From Bursaphelenchus xylophilus (lineage: Eukaryota > Nematoda > Chromadorea > Rhabditida > Aphelenchoididae): a stretch of 64,000 bases of DNA. A program made the position numbers and the translations under genes. Below the pieces are notes generated by a model. It made no database searches, was not told where the DNA came from, and saw only the letters and a list, made by a program, of their open reading frames with translations. This document shows, in pieces, positions 12,430 through 23,100 of this stretch (position 1 is the stretch's first letter; each line of letters begins with the position of its first letter). The stretch spans positions 8,370,001 through 8,434,000 of the forward strand of contig CAJFCV020000001.1 in the NCBI GenBank assembly GCA_904066235.2, given 5' to 3'.

Positions 12430-12668
12430 GATCAGAAATTTGGCCATGAGATTTCGAGACATCAAGTTTTTTATGTTGTACTAGGTCTAGGTGAATATTA
12501 TCAACATACCTGAGGCATCCGAGAGTCATTTTTTCCAGACATTGTGTACACGTTGTCCATTTACTTCCTCCACGAACATTTTGTGATTATCTGAAATAGT
12601 GGGTTCACCTGGACCTAGTACAACATAAGAAAACTATGTCTTGAAAAGTTTCTGGCCTTCTGAAATGT
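12430..12668. repeat. inverted repeat nested in the repeat island
   Basis: TTATGTTGTACTAGGTCTAG at 12471 is mirrored by the complement CTGGACCTAGTACAACATAA ending at 12628, with one mismatch over 25 bp. Weaker similarity extends the arms outward to about 12430 and 12668. The loop is about 108 bp. It could be a small MITE or simply a foldback; no duplicated target site was clear. Confidence 0.55.
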
Positions 12669-13184
12669 GGAAGCAGTTTAAAACACCTACCAAAATCGAG
12701 GAAAGAGTTCTCCATCCAAATTCTTGATTGATCATGCTTGTTCCTAGATCTTCCCAGGCTGTCTGCTCTTCCACTTAGACTTGTTTCCTAATCGGGAAGT
12801 TTCTTATGTTCCGGATTTTTCATCTACCCACTTTTTACAGTCCTGTAAAAGAAAAGAACTCACTAGAAACACCTTACCTTGTTCCATCCAACGTTTAAAT
12901 ACCCTCTTTGACCAGTACTGCTACGAAAAACTTAGAATTTCTAAGTCTCGCCCATGCGTTCAAAAAGCCAAAAGCGTCTTTGGCGCTCAACTGTTTTCTT
13001 TTCGGAGTCCTTATTGGTAATTATAAGTAAATAAAAGTTCTTATAAGTAAATAAAATTTTTTATAAGTAAATCAAAATAGGCTCCGCCTTTTTTTAACTT
13101 ATAAGTGAATTTTTGGGAAATATTTTTACCTATAAGTAAATAAAAGTTTTTATAAGTAAATCCGAATCCCCTGTGAAGCAAGTA

Positions 13185-13190
13185 TTTATT
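13185..13190 (-). terminator. poly(A) signal of the small coiled-coil gene
   Basis: AATAAA on the minus strand about 47 nt beyond the stop at 13237. It immediately precedes the ACTTATA repeat cluster. Confidence 0.4.
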
Positions 13191-13236
13191 AAGTTTTAAA
13201 TTACAAAAAATGTAAGAGTATTGATTCATGACGACT

Positions 13237-13504
13237 TTACGAACCAGCATTGCGGGTCTGAAAAATAAAGAAAAAATAAAAATACAGTAAGCTGGAGACG
13301 AGAAACAAACAATCAAATACATACCTCCTGAATCTGTCGCTTAATTTGTTCCACTTGCAATCGCAATTCGGCTGCCTGTCTTTGAGCGGATTCTCGGTGT
13401 TCTTGGGCCTCCTTTAATCTGATTCGCATTGCTTCCAATTCGGCCTTCTTTTTGATAATGGCGGCCTCCTTGGGATTCAAGGGATTCAGCGTTGTTTCTT
13501 CCAT
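13237..13504 (-). CDS. small coiled-coil protein, 66 residues, family not recognised
   Basis: Exon 1 (13504-13325, exactly 60 codons) is joined by an intron GTATGT...TTTTTCAG to exon 2 (13257-13237, TRNAGS and stop). Residues about 12-60 are highly charged and heptad-like (KEAAIIKKKAELEAMRIRL, then QRQAAELRLQVEQIKRQIQE), predicting one continuous helix or coiled coil. There is no signal peptide, membrane segment or C-terminal CAAX box, so it is not a G-protein gamma subunit. The phase-0 splice and the nearby AATAAA support a real gene. It lies 518 bp downstream of the lev-11 stop on the same strand, so co-transcription is possible but not shown. Confidence 0.6.
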
Positions 13505-14022
13505 CGAAAATACGAAATATCAATAGAGAAATGCAAGGTTAGAACCGAACAGCTGGATCTGATATCTGAAAACAACCAGTCCCCTCAGGGAAAAAGAGAG
13601 GGAGAAATCAGCACCTGATCCAAAACCTTCAGTGTTTGGTTCAAAAATATGTTTTCGTTTACGATGCTGCAATCTAGAGCTCATAATAACTCTTGTTAAA
13701 TATAAAGACAGAAAACCTTATTCATGTTTTTACCGTGATATTTATGTCTAATTCATTTATCATTGCCTTTTCTTTTTTTTTGCCTTGTGCTCCTTTTTTC
13801 AATCTGATCTTTTATTATACAGATGTAATCGGTTTATTCTGCCTTTAATATAAAAAGTTATATTTGACAGATGATGTCCACAATAAACGATATAAAAAGA
13901 AATAAATTTGAGTCCAATTGATGTTTTAGAGAACTCTGATTGAGGAGAGAACATTAAATGGATAGAGCAACGCCGTTTTATTAAGATGGAAAGCAAGATG
14001 TAATAAGGACGGTGTTTTCTTT
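13505..14022. other. spacer between lev-11 and the coiled-coil gene
   Basis: AT-rich spacer that should contain the lev-11 3' UTR; AATAAA on the minus strand lies near 13811-13816, about 210 nt past the lev-11 stop. No further gene is seen. The stretch 13550-13620 is purine-rich. Confidence 0.4.
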
Positions 14023-14105
14023 TTAATAGCCGGACAATTCCTGGAAGGTCTGGTCCAACTCCTCGGAGATGCTCTTGTAACGTTCTTTCTCGTGGACCAA
14101 TTCGT
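14023..14105 (-). CDS. lev-11: lev-11 alternative terminal exon 1 of 3 (LSGY end)
   Basis: The 83-nt exon encodes [19 protein letters not shown] and ends FQELSGY with stop TAA. Its acceptor is TAACTTTAG. This is the conserved muscle-type C-terminus that overlaps the next tropomyosin dimer and contacts troponin T. Confidence 0.9.
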
Positions 14106-17100
14106 CTAAAGTTATATAATTAGGATTTTCTTGTAACACAGAAATAGGATTAGAGTTATGCTTTATTACAAGATTTCACAAAGTTATAAAACATTGCAAT
14201 CGGAAAAAACGGGGTTATACATCGTTTTGTTTACAGGCATGTAAATTTACACACAAACTTACGAGTAATTACACACAATGATGATAAAAAAATCATCATA
14301 ATGAGTAATTGCTCTGACAGTGATTAGATGATGTATTGCCAGGAAAGTGACAAAGAATGTGATTAAAAGTTGAACAAAGTTATATCTCAGAACACGGATT
14401 AGATCAAACACTGCTCAACTCGCTGACTAGCCGATCCAACTCGTCCTGGAGCTGTTTAGACTGGCTGCTGACTTGCTCTTTCTCATCTAAAACGAATTTT
14501 AGAAGACACTCCAAACATTAGTTGTTGAATCAACACGTTTGGGATACAATAATAATGACATCATTTGAGTTTAGATTCAGAAATTCACACTCAGAGGGAC
14601 CCATTCGACAGTAAGAGAAGGCTCGCTGGCTACCTTCGACTTACGATACTACAATGTGGACATGGACATTAATACGAAGACATTAAGACCCCTGGATCTC
14701 TTGAACGGTCTGTTCAATCTCAGCGGTCAAGTTGCGAACCCTTTCTTTTTCCACCAAAAGTTCATCTACAAAAATGCAAACGTTTTTTTTTGGATGTAAA
14801 TGATCGTACCCTTCTAATAATTTCATACAAATTCTAAGCAGGTGGTAACTTGTCCCAGCTAACCTTTTTGCGAGTTTCACTTTCTTTTCTCTCCCTACTC
14901 TCTTCTTTCTTCGCATATTTTCTCTGCTCTCTTAACCCTCCAGGATAATATTTCGATCGCCCCCGCAGCCTCCCGGATCCTCTCCGATCCCTCTTCCCTT
15001 GATCCCCTCAGGGCGTGGGTGTCTTATTTCTTCGGACGAACAAAAAACACTGATAAAGCGTTGCTTTTCACTCGTTTAAAAATAGGACATATAACACTAA
15101 AATATAAAAAAAGTAAAGGCTACAAACCCATGCTGTAGCATTGTAACCGATATTACTAAGCAATGGTAATTGTAAAACTGACCTTCCAATCTGTCAACTT
15201 CCTTCTGGAGTTTCTGGACTGAACGTTCGGCGAATTCGGCACGGGTTTCAGCCTAGAGATACATACATTAGAAACAATAATACTTAACTTGTAATGGACG
15301 GACAATTCAGGACAAAAAAATGAAAGACAAGACGCCCAGAAATTATACTAGACAACAAATTATGACATAAACACGAATAAGATCCGACCTCCTTCAGCCG
15401 AGAGCTCAGGGTTCTGATCTGTTCTTCGTACGAATCCTCACGTTGAAGGGCCTTTTCTTCGCTGACTTCAAGGGATTTCAAGTTGTTACCCACCACTCTC
15501 AACTCTTCCTCCAATTCGACGATCTTGCTATACAAAACAGATTACAATTACATCACATGGCTCGGGTTATCTATTTGCTTGAGGAGAAGCGACAGAGTTG
15601 TTAAGGAAACGATAAGAAAAAAGTTAGTAAAAACGGAAAACCACATGTTTCACATATATATATATACATCCACATATACGGATATTGTACCTCCTTGAGA
15701 CGGGTGTCCAATTGGCGGATCTGTTCTTCGTAGGCTTCCTCGCGTTCCAAAGCCTTCTCTTCGGAAAGTTCAAGAGATTTCAAGTTGTTTCCAACAACAC
15801 GGAGCTCCTCTTCCAACTCGACAATCTTGCTGTAATGTGATTATGATAGTAAGAGAAGACAAAGAGATTGAGTTAGGAAATGAGGGTGTTGTGAGCAGGT
15901 AAGTAGCTGGAAACTTACTTTTCTCCGGCTTCGGCACGCTCTTCAGCACGCTCCAAGTCAGCCTCAACCATGGCCAATTTACGGGCGACCTAAAGATGAC
16001 ATTAATACTCAAAAAAGATATCGGTTAAAGACAAGATAGACGGAGAAGTCATTTCACCTCATCGTATTTACGGTCAGCCTCTTCGGCCAGGGATTGGGCC
16101 TCCTTGAGTTGGCCTTCGACTTCGTTGGCACGCTCCTCATCTTGAAGGGAACGGTTCTCCATGACCTTGCGGGCACTGAATAGCAAAGTTTAAGGTCATC
16201 GGGAATAGGCTTCGGATTACGAATACCTTCCAGCTGACCTCAACGACGCCGTGGACTGACCGATCATACATTTACACGACAAAACAAGTAGCGGTTATGG
16301 AAGGATAGATAAAATAAAAAAGGAGTTAACGATGAGTCAACAAGTATTCAAATACACCAACTTCGGAATTATACCTCGTCTGCTTTGTTTTCGGTCTGAT
16401 GTAGCAGTGATTGTGCTTGGCGGAGTTTCTCCTCGAGCTGTGTGCATCTGTCATCATCCACATCCACCTTGTTCTCTAAGGACCTTCTGGCACTGCAAAT
16501 GGAAGGTTTGTTAATAAACCCATGTTAATTTGTAAGACATTGGAGATCACTCAAGTTAGATCACACGGAAATGGAAGAAATAAACAAAGCCACTAAGCAG
16601 ACCTCTTCGTATTTGCGATCGGCATCTTCGGCAATCACCTTGGCCTCGTCGACCTGCACTTCGAGGATGTTGGCTCTCTCCTCATCCTGCTGGGATCTAG
16701 TTTCCATCGACTTCCTCTGGCTGAACAACAAAAAATTTACATAAAAGAAGCGGACGGACAAAGACTGACAAAGGGAATGACACAAACAAGAAAGGACAAG
16801 GACTGGACTGAGGCGTTGTCGAGGCTGGCGGCCGGTTCTTCTCATCCGTCAGGCCATCCAAGCCTACCGTTCGGATTCATCACAGTTGGCGGAAGCCTCC
16901 TCCATCTTCTCGGTGGCGATCTTCAGACGTTCCTCAGCACGCTCCAACTCTTCTTCCAAAAGGGTCATACGACGGTTCAAGGAAGCGACCTCAGCCTCGG
17001 CCTAAATTGGGATTAGAGTAGGACAAATAAAGACAAAGCTCAAGCGTGGGATGGATGTTTATGGCAGTGAGAGAGACACTTGAGTCGGCGTTCCGAGATC

Positions 17101-19099
17101 GCCCGCTTTTTACCGTTCAGATTCGTCGGCGGCTTTCGAAGCCTCGTCCAATTTTTGCGTAGCGATCTTGAGGCGATCCTCGGTTCTTTCCAAGTCTTCT
17201 TCAACAAGTACAATGCGACGATTCAAAGCGGCGACATCGGCCTCGGCATCTTCACGCTTCTTCCGCTCTTCTTCGAGCTGTCTTTTGACCTCATCAGCCT
17301 CGTCCTTGGCTTGCTCGGCCTCCTCGCGGGCTTGCCGCATCTTCTTTTTGAGGACATCGAGCAACGATGTCTGTTGCGAACCACCCTTGTCCATACGCGA
17401 CATGATTGCTTATCTGATACCCAAATCGATAAAGTTCTGGAGGGATTTAATTAGCTCTGATGGGGATCTGATCGCGCAATTACTCGAGTAAGAGTTGCGC
17501 AACAAAAATCATACAAGGAAAACGCCCACAGGGATGCAAACGTCATAAAGATTCGTAAGGAAAACTTAAGCCTCTACAAAACGGTTACTGCTTTTTGAGA
17601 AATAACTGAAATCCCTAAGTAGTGAACTTAACCCTGTAAAACTCGAGACCTATCCTCGAAACCCGCACCGTCGATCTCAAAGACAGGAAACTGACAAAGG
17701 AACCGACTCTCGAGGATGTTCGAGTCCCTTAAGACAAACAATCCCCATCCAGAGAGTCCTATCCTCTTCACTTTCCGCACAAAATCCCACGTAACTGTTA
17801 AAACAAGGTCCTGCTTATCAGGGCGGGCTGATTCAGGTCTCTAATTCCTTTTCCCTCGAGGCCTTAATCGGTAAAAAAGAGAATTCAGAAAAATAAAAGA
17901 GAAAGGTCCGCTCCCGAATACATTCCTCACCGTTTACTGTAACAAGATACAGTGGAATTAATGAAGAATGGGTGGGTCGAGAAGGAAGAAAGGAAGAGGC
18001 TCGAGCGGATAAATTGTATTATTTTTGATTTCCGCCCATTCCGAACTTTTTTGATGTTCTTTTTCTTGTCTTGTTCAATCCTTTAATTTTCTCTTTCACA
18101 CAAAAAACATTAAGATGACGATGGAGAACAAAAAAAAGACGGAGATCGACTGGTTTCCCAAAAGGAGGGATTGGAATTACCCGTCAAGATAAAAAATGGA
18201 ATTCTGAATCAGTCAATACTAATCTGCCCCACTCCTTCGCCTCTTCACCTCCGTCGACCCTGAGGGCTTTCCTCGTCCGGAACCTAAAAGGGCCATTCAA
18301 AATAAGGAAGAGCACAATTCCCTTTCTCTGCGGGCCAGCTGAGACCTCACTCACTATTACTAATACTGCAGCAACTTGGAAAAGGGTTCAGTAATTACTG
18401 GGGATGAGCATTTGTAATATTGATATACTAACGACAACAAAAATCAATGACGAAAAACTAGTGGAAAACTGCCTCCAGACAAGGACGTTGTTCAATAAAT
18501 GGAACATTCCGAATTAATCAGGCCTTCAGTCAGCCGCAGAAAGACCGAATTCGGATTGTAAGGCCTTTTTTCAGTACTGTTAGCATTTTTGTTTCGCCCA
18601 TCTGATTCAAAATTCGACGGGCCTGTGAATCAGATTGTTTTTTTTCGCATTTCTGTCGCGCTTATCGCATGTCTCTCTTCGCCTTTACATCCTTTCCGAC
18701 AAATGAGTAATATAATTGTAAAAAATAAAAAGATTACTCCAAAATAAGAGGATCGTGGAGCACTCGGGACTTACTTCTTGGACCTTCTTCTCCTTCTCCT
18801 CGAGTTGGGTGTTGGCGGCTGCCAGATCTTCCTGGGCCTTGTCGAGGTCGTTCTCGGTCTGCATGTTCTTCTTCTGGGTGTCGCGAAGTTCTTCCTCGAC
18901 GCGCTCCAGTTTCTCCTGGGTTTGACGGGCTTTCTCTTCGGCGGCATCGGCGCGATCGAGGGCGTTGTCCTAAATATTCAAATTATGAAATGTTACGCAA
19001 TAATTTTAAAAATTATTATGACGTCGAATGTAAATAAAAACAAGGGTGCGATACCTTCTCGATCTTCATCGCCTGCATCTTCTTCTTGATGGCGTCCAT
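14023..19099 (-). CDS. lev-11: tropomyosin with alternative promoters and three mutually exclusive exon sets
   Basis: The long form joins 19099-19055, 18969-18775, 17001-16868, one 118-nt exon, 15989-15919, one 139-nt exon, 15252-15183 and one 83-nt exon, giving 855 nt. That is 284 residues plus stop, exactly the canonical tropomyosin length. It starts [20 protein letters not shown] and can end [19 protein letters not shown]...LSGY. Alternatives are three 118-nt exons (16720-16603, 16492-16375, 16175-16058), two 139-nt exons (15829-15691, 15527-15389) and three 83-nt terminal exons (14765-14683, 14486-14404, 14105-14023). A second first exon at 17403-17114 ([20 protein letters not shown]) resembles the start of the C. 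elegans short tropomyosins and would make a shorter non-classical form. The protein is a coiled-coil dimer along actin filaments, regulating contraction in muscle. The heptad pattern is unbroken in every alternative exon. Confidence 0.95.
14404..14486 (-). CDS. lev-11: lev-11 alternative terminal exon 2 of 3
   Basis: The 83-nt exon with the same phase as its two siblings encodes [20 protein letters not shown] and ends SELSSV with stop TGA. It would replace the LSGY end, changing head-to-tail overlap and troponin contact. Confidence 0.85.
14683..14765 (-). CDS. lev-11: lev-11 alternative terminal exon 3 of 3
   Basis: The 83-nt exon encodes [19 protein letters not shown] and ends QEIQGS with stop TAA. 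Equal length, phase and acceptor type show that it is mutually exclusive with 14404-14486 and 14023-14105. Confidence 0.85.
17114..17403 (-). CDS. lev-11: lev-11 internal first exon (short isoform start)
   Basis: An ATG at 17403 (a second at 17394) opens a 290-nt exon encoding [20 protein letters not shown] and continuing to [14 protein letters not shown]. It ends in the same phase as exon 17001-16868, whose end NCDESER it parallels, so it can replace the first three exons. The roughly 1.4 kb between it and 18775 probably holds its promoter. Confidence 0.85.
17404..18774 (-). promoter_or_regulatory. lev-11: lev-11 first large intron, probable internal promoter region
   Basis: No open coding exon is seen in about 1.37 kb. 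The position directly upstream of the alternative start at 17403 makes this the likely promoter of the short tropomyosin. No specific element was identified. Confidence 0.4.
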
Positions 19100-20168
19100 G
19101 GCTGCTGATTTGTTGGGGCCGGAGGCAACAGAAAAGAAAAGACCTTAAAAAGGAAATATTTCATTTTGTCCTAGTTAAATATTCCAAAATTGTAAATACT
19201 CGCATGAAAAGAGAACCCCGACAACAACATCAACATTGACCCGAACTTGAGACCCGCGGCCGTCCTGGGCACTGTATCAGCCACTTCTGAAGGCCCCATT
19301 CCCGGCGTTTGGTGGGGGAGAAGCGACAAGCCCTGGGGGCAACGGAGAGAAAGACGAAAGCAGAGGCCTGATCTCGATTGCCAATCACCAAAAACAAATG
19401 CTTTCGGCCGCCCGAGGCCCGAGACAACTGGGTCCCGAGGGTTTGGCCAGGGAAGTGGGTGTTGGCATCGCCATCGCCTGGGGGACCCGCCTCCGCCTGC
19501 CGCCATTTGGCCTTGATCTCGGCACTTTTCAAAGTCACCTGCCTGCCGAAACTCTTCCGAGAAGTTGGGAGCGGGGGTGGTCTCGAAAGATCCCCCAAAT
19601 ATCCAAAAGAACATGCATATCAAACCCCAGAAGTGTATCAAACCCCAATAAATCATCTCCATCACAGCTACAGAGATCAATTCCGATTCTCGGAGTTCGG
19701 TCTGAGGATTTGTAATACATTATAGATGCCCCAACAATCTCCAAATGAACCGGGAAATTGGCTACGCTAATCCCATGGCTGTTCAGCAGGTCTTAACGAC
19801 CTCTCTAACGACGGGCTGATAATCAAATCAATTCATTACTCTTATTTATTTACGATCGCATAATAATTAAAATCGAGAACATCGTCTTCGTATCGCTATT
19901 GACTTATGAATGTAAAAAAAAGGATGATACTTTCCGATAAACAATAATTTACATTCTACATTATAAAAAATACTTAAATTATATTGAACTAGACCTCTAA
20001 ACGATACGAAGGCGAGTTATGTACAGAGAAGGGAATAATAAAATATTCAAATTGGCAGCTGACTGTTTCATTTTGGCAATTCCTCTTATAACAAATGCAG
20101 ATCAACAAAACCCGAAGAATGGGAAGCGAGAGAGATGGGAAGGGAGAGAGTGGCAGAGAAAGAGAGAT
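19100..20168. promoter_or_regulatory. cle-1 / lev-11 intergenic region with a GC-rich block
   Basis: This spans the cle-1 3' UTR and the lev-11 upstream region. About 19230-19600 is strikingly GC-rich in an otherwise AT-rich window, which leaves several overlapping frames open on both strands without any recognisable protein. A minus-strand AATAAA near 19844-19853 could serve cle-1. No RNA gene was recognised in the GC-rich block. Confidence 0.35.
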
Positions 20169-23100
20169 TCAAAAATCTTCCGAGATTCTCTTCCCCACTC
20201 GACGTCTGGCACTGAAGGCTGACATGTTCTAAAAAGGAGTTACGTAAGACTTCGGGCCATACATGTGGTACATCATAGTAATCATAACATTATATTACAC
20301 TATTATTCTATTGTAATCAACATGGACTGCAGTGAAAATAATGGAACAAAGTAGACGCGGACAATGTTCATCAAGCTATTCATTTACCTCGACACACAAG
20401 ACAATCAGTTCTCTATCACAAGAAACTTCGCGCGGTTCCACCATAATCTCCTGCGCCTGAGGGCCTACAAAAGTGGCCATGCCGTAATCGGAATGCCTTT
20501 CTGATCTCCATCCGTTGCAGAACGCATCGGTCACACGATTTCCAGCAGCATTCGATCCATGCCAAATCCCAGATTCCTTGCTAAAACTTTACTTTTTGTT
20601 GCGAAATTGTGACATCCCGAAAAAGATGACTATTCGAAATGTAATTACCGATTACTGAACTGGTCGATCCCATTGAAACTGAGAATTTTTGCCTGGGGTG
20701 CTTTCCCAGTGAACAAACTCTCCCAACTATCGAATAATCGATCTCCTCTCACATTTACAACTGGATATTTCCTGTCATCAAAGAAGACGATCTTATTCAG
20801 ATCCTGAACTTTGGAAGATAGGAACGCCCTAAATGTTGTCTTGAAGCCCGATCTTCGAGCCTGACGGTAACATTCAAGATCAGCTCCACGGATCCCTCTC
20901 ATGTCACCTCGATATAGTTCATTTAGAGCAATCAGATGCAACTAAAATAATATAACCTATGAAAGGATTCCCCTACTCTTTGTTTTCCATAATGAGGAGA
21001 CAATCTAGAGTCGACGGTATTCTGATAAGGTGAGTTCCCGTCTTTTTGAGGCTTCTCTTTATGGACGTAATTGTATTGATTATACTTGTTTGCCCTTCCT
21101 TCATCAAGAACTGGTCGAGTATACGGTAATGGAGGTGCTGGAGTGGAATGTTGACTGATATCCCTCTAAAAATCAAAGGCTTAGATTAAAGATGGAATAA
21201 CCTTTAAAGATCACAACACGACAGTTTGAAAGGAAAGGAAAAATCACCGGCTGAGCGACCGAACGACGTGCACAGGGAGCACGATCAGCACTATCGGCGT
21301 CATTTTCAAGCTACAAGAAGCAAGGTAAAAACGGAAAAGGACAGGGAATCGGCGCGTTCTGGAACAATCTACTCACCCAATACGACAAATGATCTTTGGC
21401 TGGAGCATTGGCCATATAAATGGGCTGAAAAGATGATCGACTAGTCAATTATTCTTTACGACTCACCGCTGACGGCTTTCTTTCCATGGAGGGGTAAAAT
21501 CCATCAAGCTAAATATTACGGTATTACATTTGAAATCAAAAAAAAAATTAAATTGAAATTACGTTCAATTTATATACAAATAATCCTCGAAATCCCTTGC
21601 CTTAACTCCTTGCCAGCCATTATTAACACGGATAAATAGTTGCTGACTGGACAAAGCGAAGGCCAGACATCCTACGGGAGTCAGGGGTGATGACGAGAAC
21701 AACTCCACGGCCGTTTCATAAACTCGTACCCCACCCTGACCCCCTCCAGACGAAGCCCCATCCCTTCCTGGAGGCCCTGGAGGTCCTGGAAGCCCGTTTG
21801 AGCCCCGAGGGCCGGGGATTCCGGGTATTCCAGCTGGTCCCGGGTAGCCGGGATCTCCTTTTTGGCCTTTCTCACCGGTCGATCTGATTGGTTCGACTGA
21901 ATATTGAGAGTGATGGTATGGTTTGGCCTCGGAAGACTGTCCTCTCTCGCCCTTCTCACCCTAAATTATGCTGTTATATCGTTTTAAAACAGATTGAACT
22001 ATTCTAATAGAGTTTACCTTTACTCCCGGATATCTGGCAATTCGTTCTACGTCAGCAGCCGTTAATTCAAGACGTGGTTCCATTAATGGGCACTTTTGTT
22101 CGCACTAAATAATTAAAATTATCAACTAAATTAATACGCTTGTATAACATAACAACAAGAACGACAAATAAACTTACAACTCCCGGAGGTCCCATTGGAC
22201 CTGGAATTCCAGGTAAACCAGGTGGACCAGGCAGACCAGGTTCTCCCCTTTCCCCTGAAATAACTAAAATTTAAAAAACTTAAATGTAATTTGTGAACTG
22301 AGTAGGCAAAACTGTTAGAGCAGACCGCGTTAGACATCATATTCAACTAGACGAAACCATTGACAGAAGCTAGATACCCTGGGGGCCTGAAGTGGATTCA
22401 GAACCCCGACTCCAGAAGGACTGGACCGGGTCCGCGTGGACACTATACCGGTCGTTATACGAGAGGAAGGGGAGGATCAGAGAATCGTCCTCCAAAAGAA
22501 ATGGAGAGCCGTCTAAAAATTACGTCATCATATTCCAGACCATTATCTGACACTATTACGTAATGTCCATAACTTTTAATATTTTTTTTGTTTCCCGTTA
22601 CCTTTCAACATGGGAGGAGCCATCGGATAATCGGCCACTAATTCTGGGGCCCTCGTGGTGCTGGTGGTCGGATAAGTCGACTGATACGATGTCTGATATT
22701 GGTTTTGAGGAGTGCCCTCCAACTCTTCGGGCTCTCTTTTCCCACTTCCTTCATCCTAAAATATAAAATAAAAGAAATTAGCGCTAAGAAAACTTCTACC
22801 ATACAAATTACTACATCACAACACCGTTACCTTTCGGTTTTGTTGTTTTTTCTTCCACTTAAATTAAAATATTATAAAAACAAAACTCTCGGCCCTACCC
22901 AGATATCGTTACACTGATTAGCAGCCTCTGCGGGGTTGTCGAAGATCTTGAGTTCTTGGATTGAGCCCTGAAACTTGCCTTAGGTGAGTCCGGGTCCTCG
23001 TCCAAGTAATCGTCCGTAGAAATACGGGAAATGTTCTGCATGAGACCTGCTACTCGATTATGTTCTTCCTCCTCACTGCTCACATAGACATCAGAAAATT

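Larger units (their letters stand above)
12040..13165. mobile_element. candidate decayed element bounded by inverted ACTTATA repeat clusters
   Basis: At the left end CACTTATAGGTAA-like motifs repeat near 12076, 12112 and 12132. At the right end the complementary orientation (TTACCTATAAGT, TTATAAGTAAATAAAA) repeats near 13015-13165 at least six times. Such clustered subterminal repeats in opposite orientation are what some DNA transposons carry. Between them only broken coding-like traces are seen, such as the minus-strand frame around 12420-12160 and the segment EEQTAWEDLGTSMINQEFGW near 12760. No transposase was recognised and no target-site duplication was identified. Confidence 0.35.

Noticed and set aside
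13237..13504. G-protein gamma subunit
   Set aside because: Size and coiled coil fit, but there is no C-terminal CAAX box.
19171..19744. Several overlapping frames on both strands
   Set aside because: They arise because the GC-rich block is poor in stop codons; none has recognisable motifs and they contradict one another.
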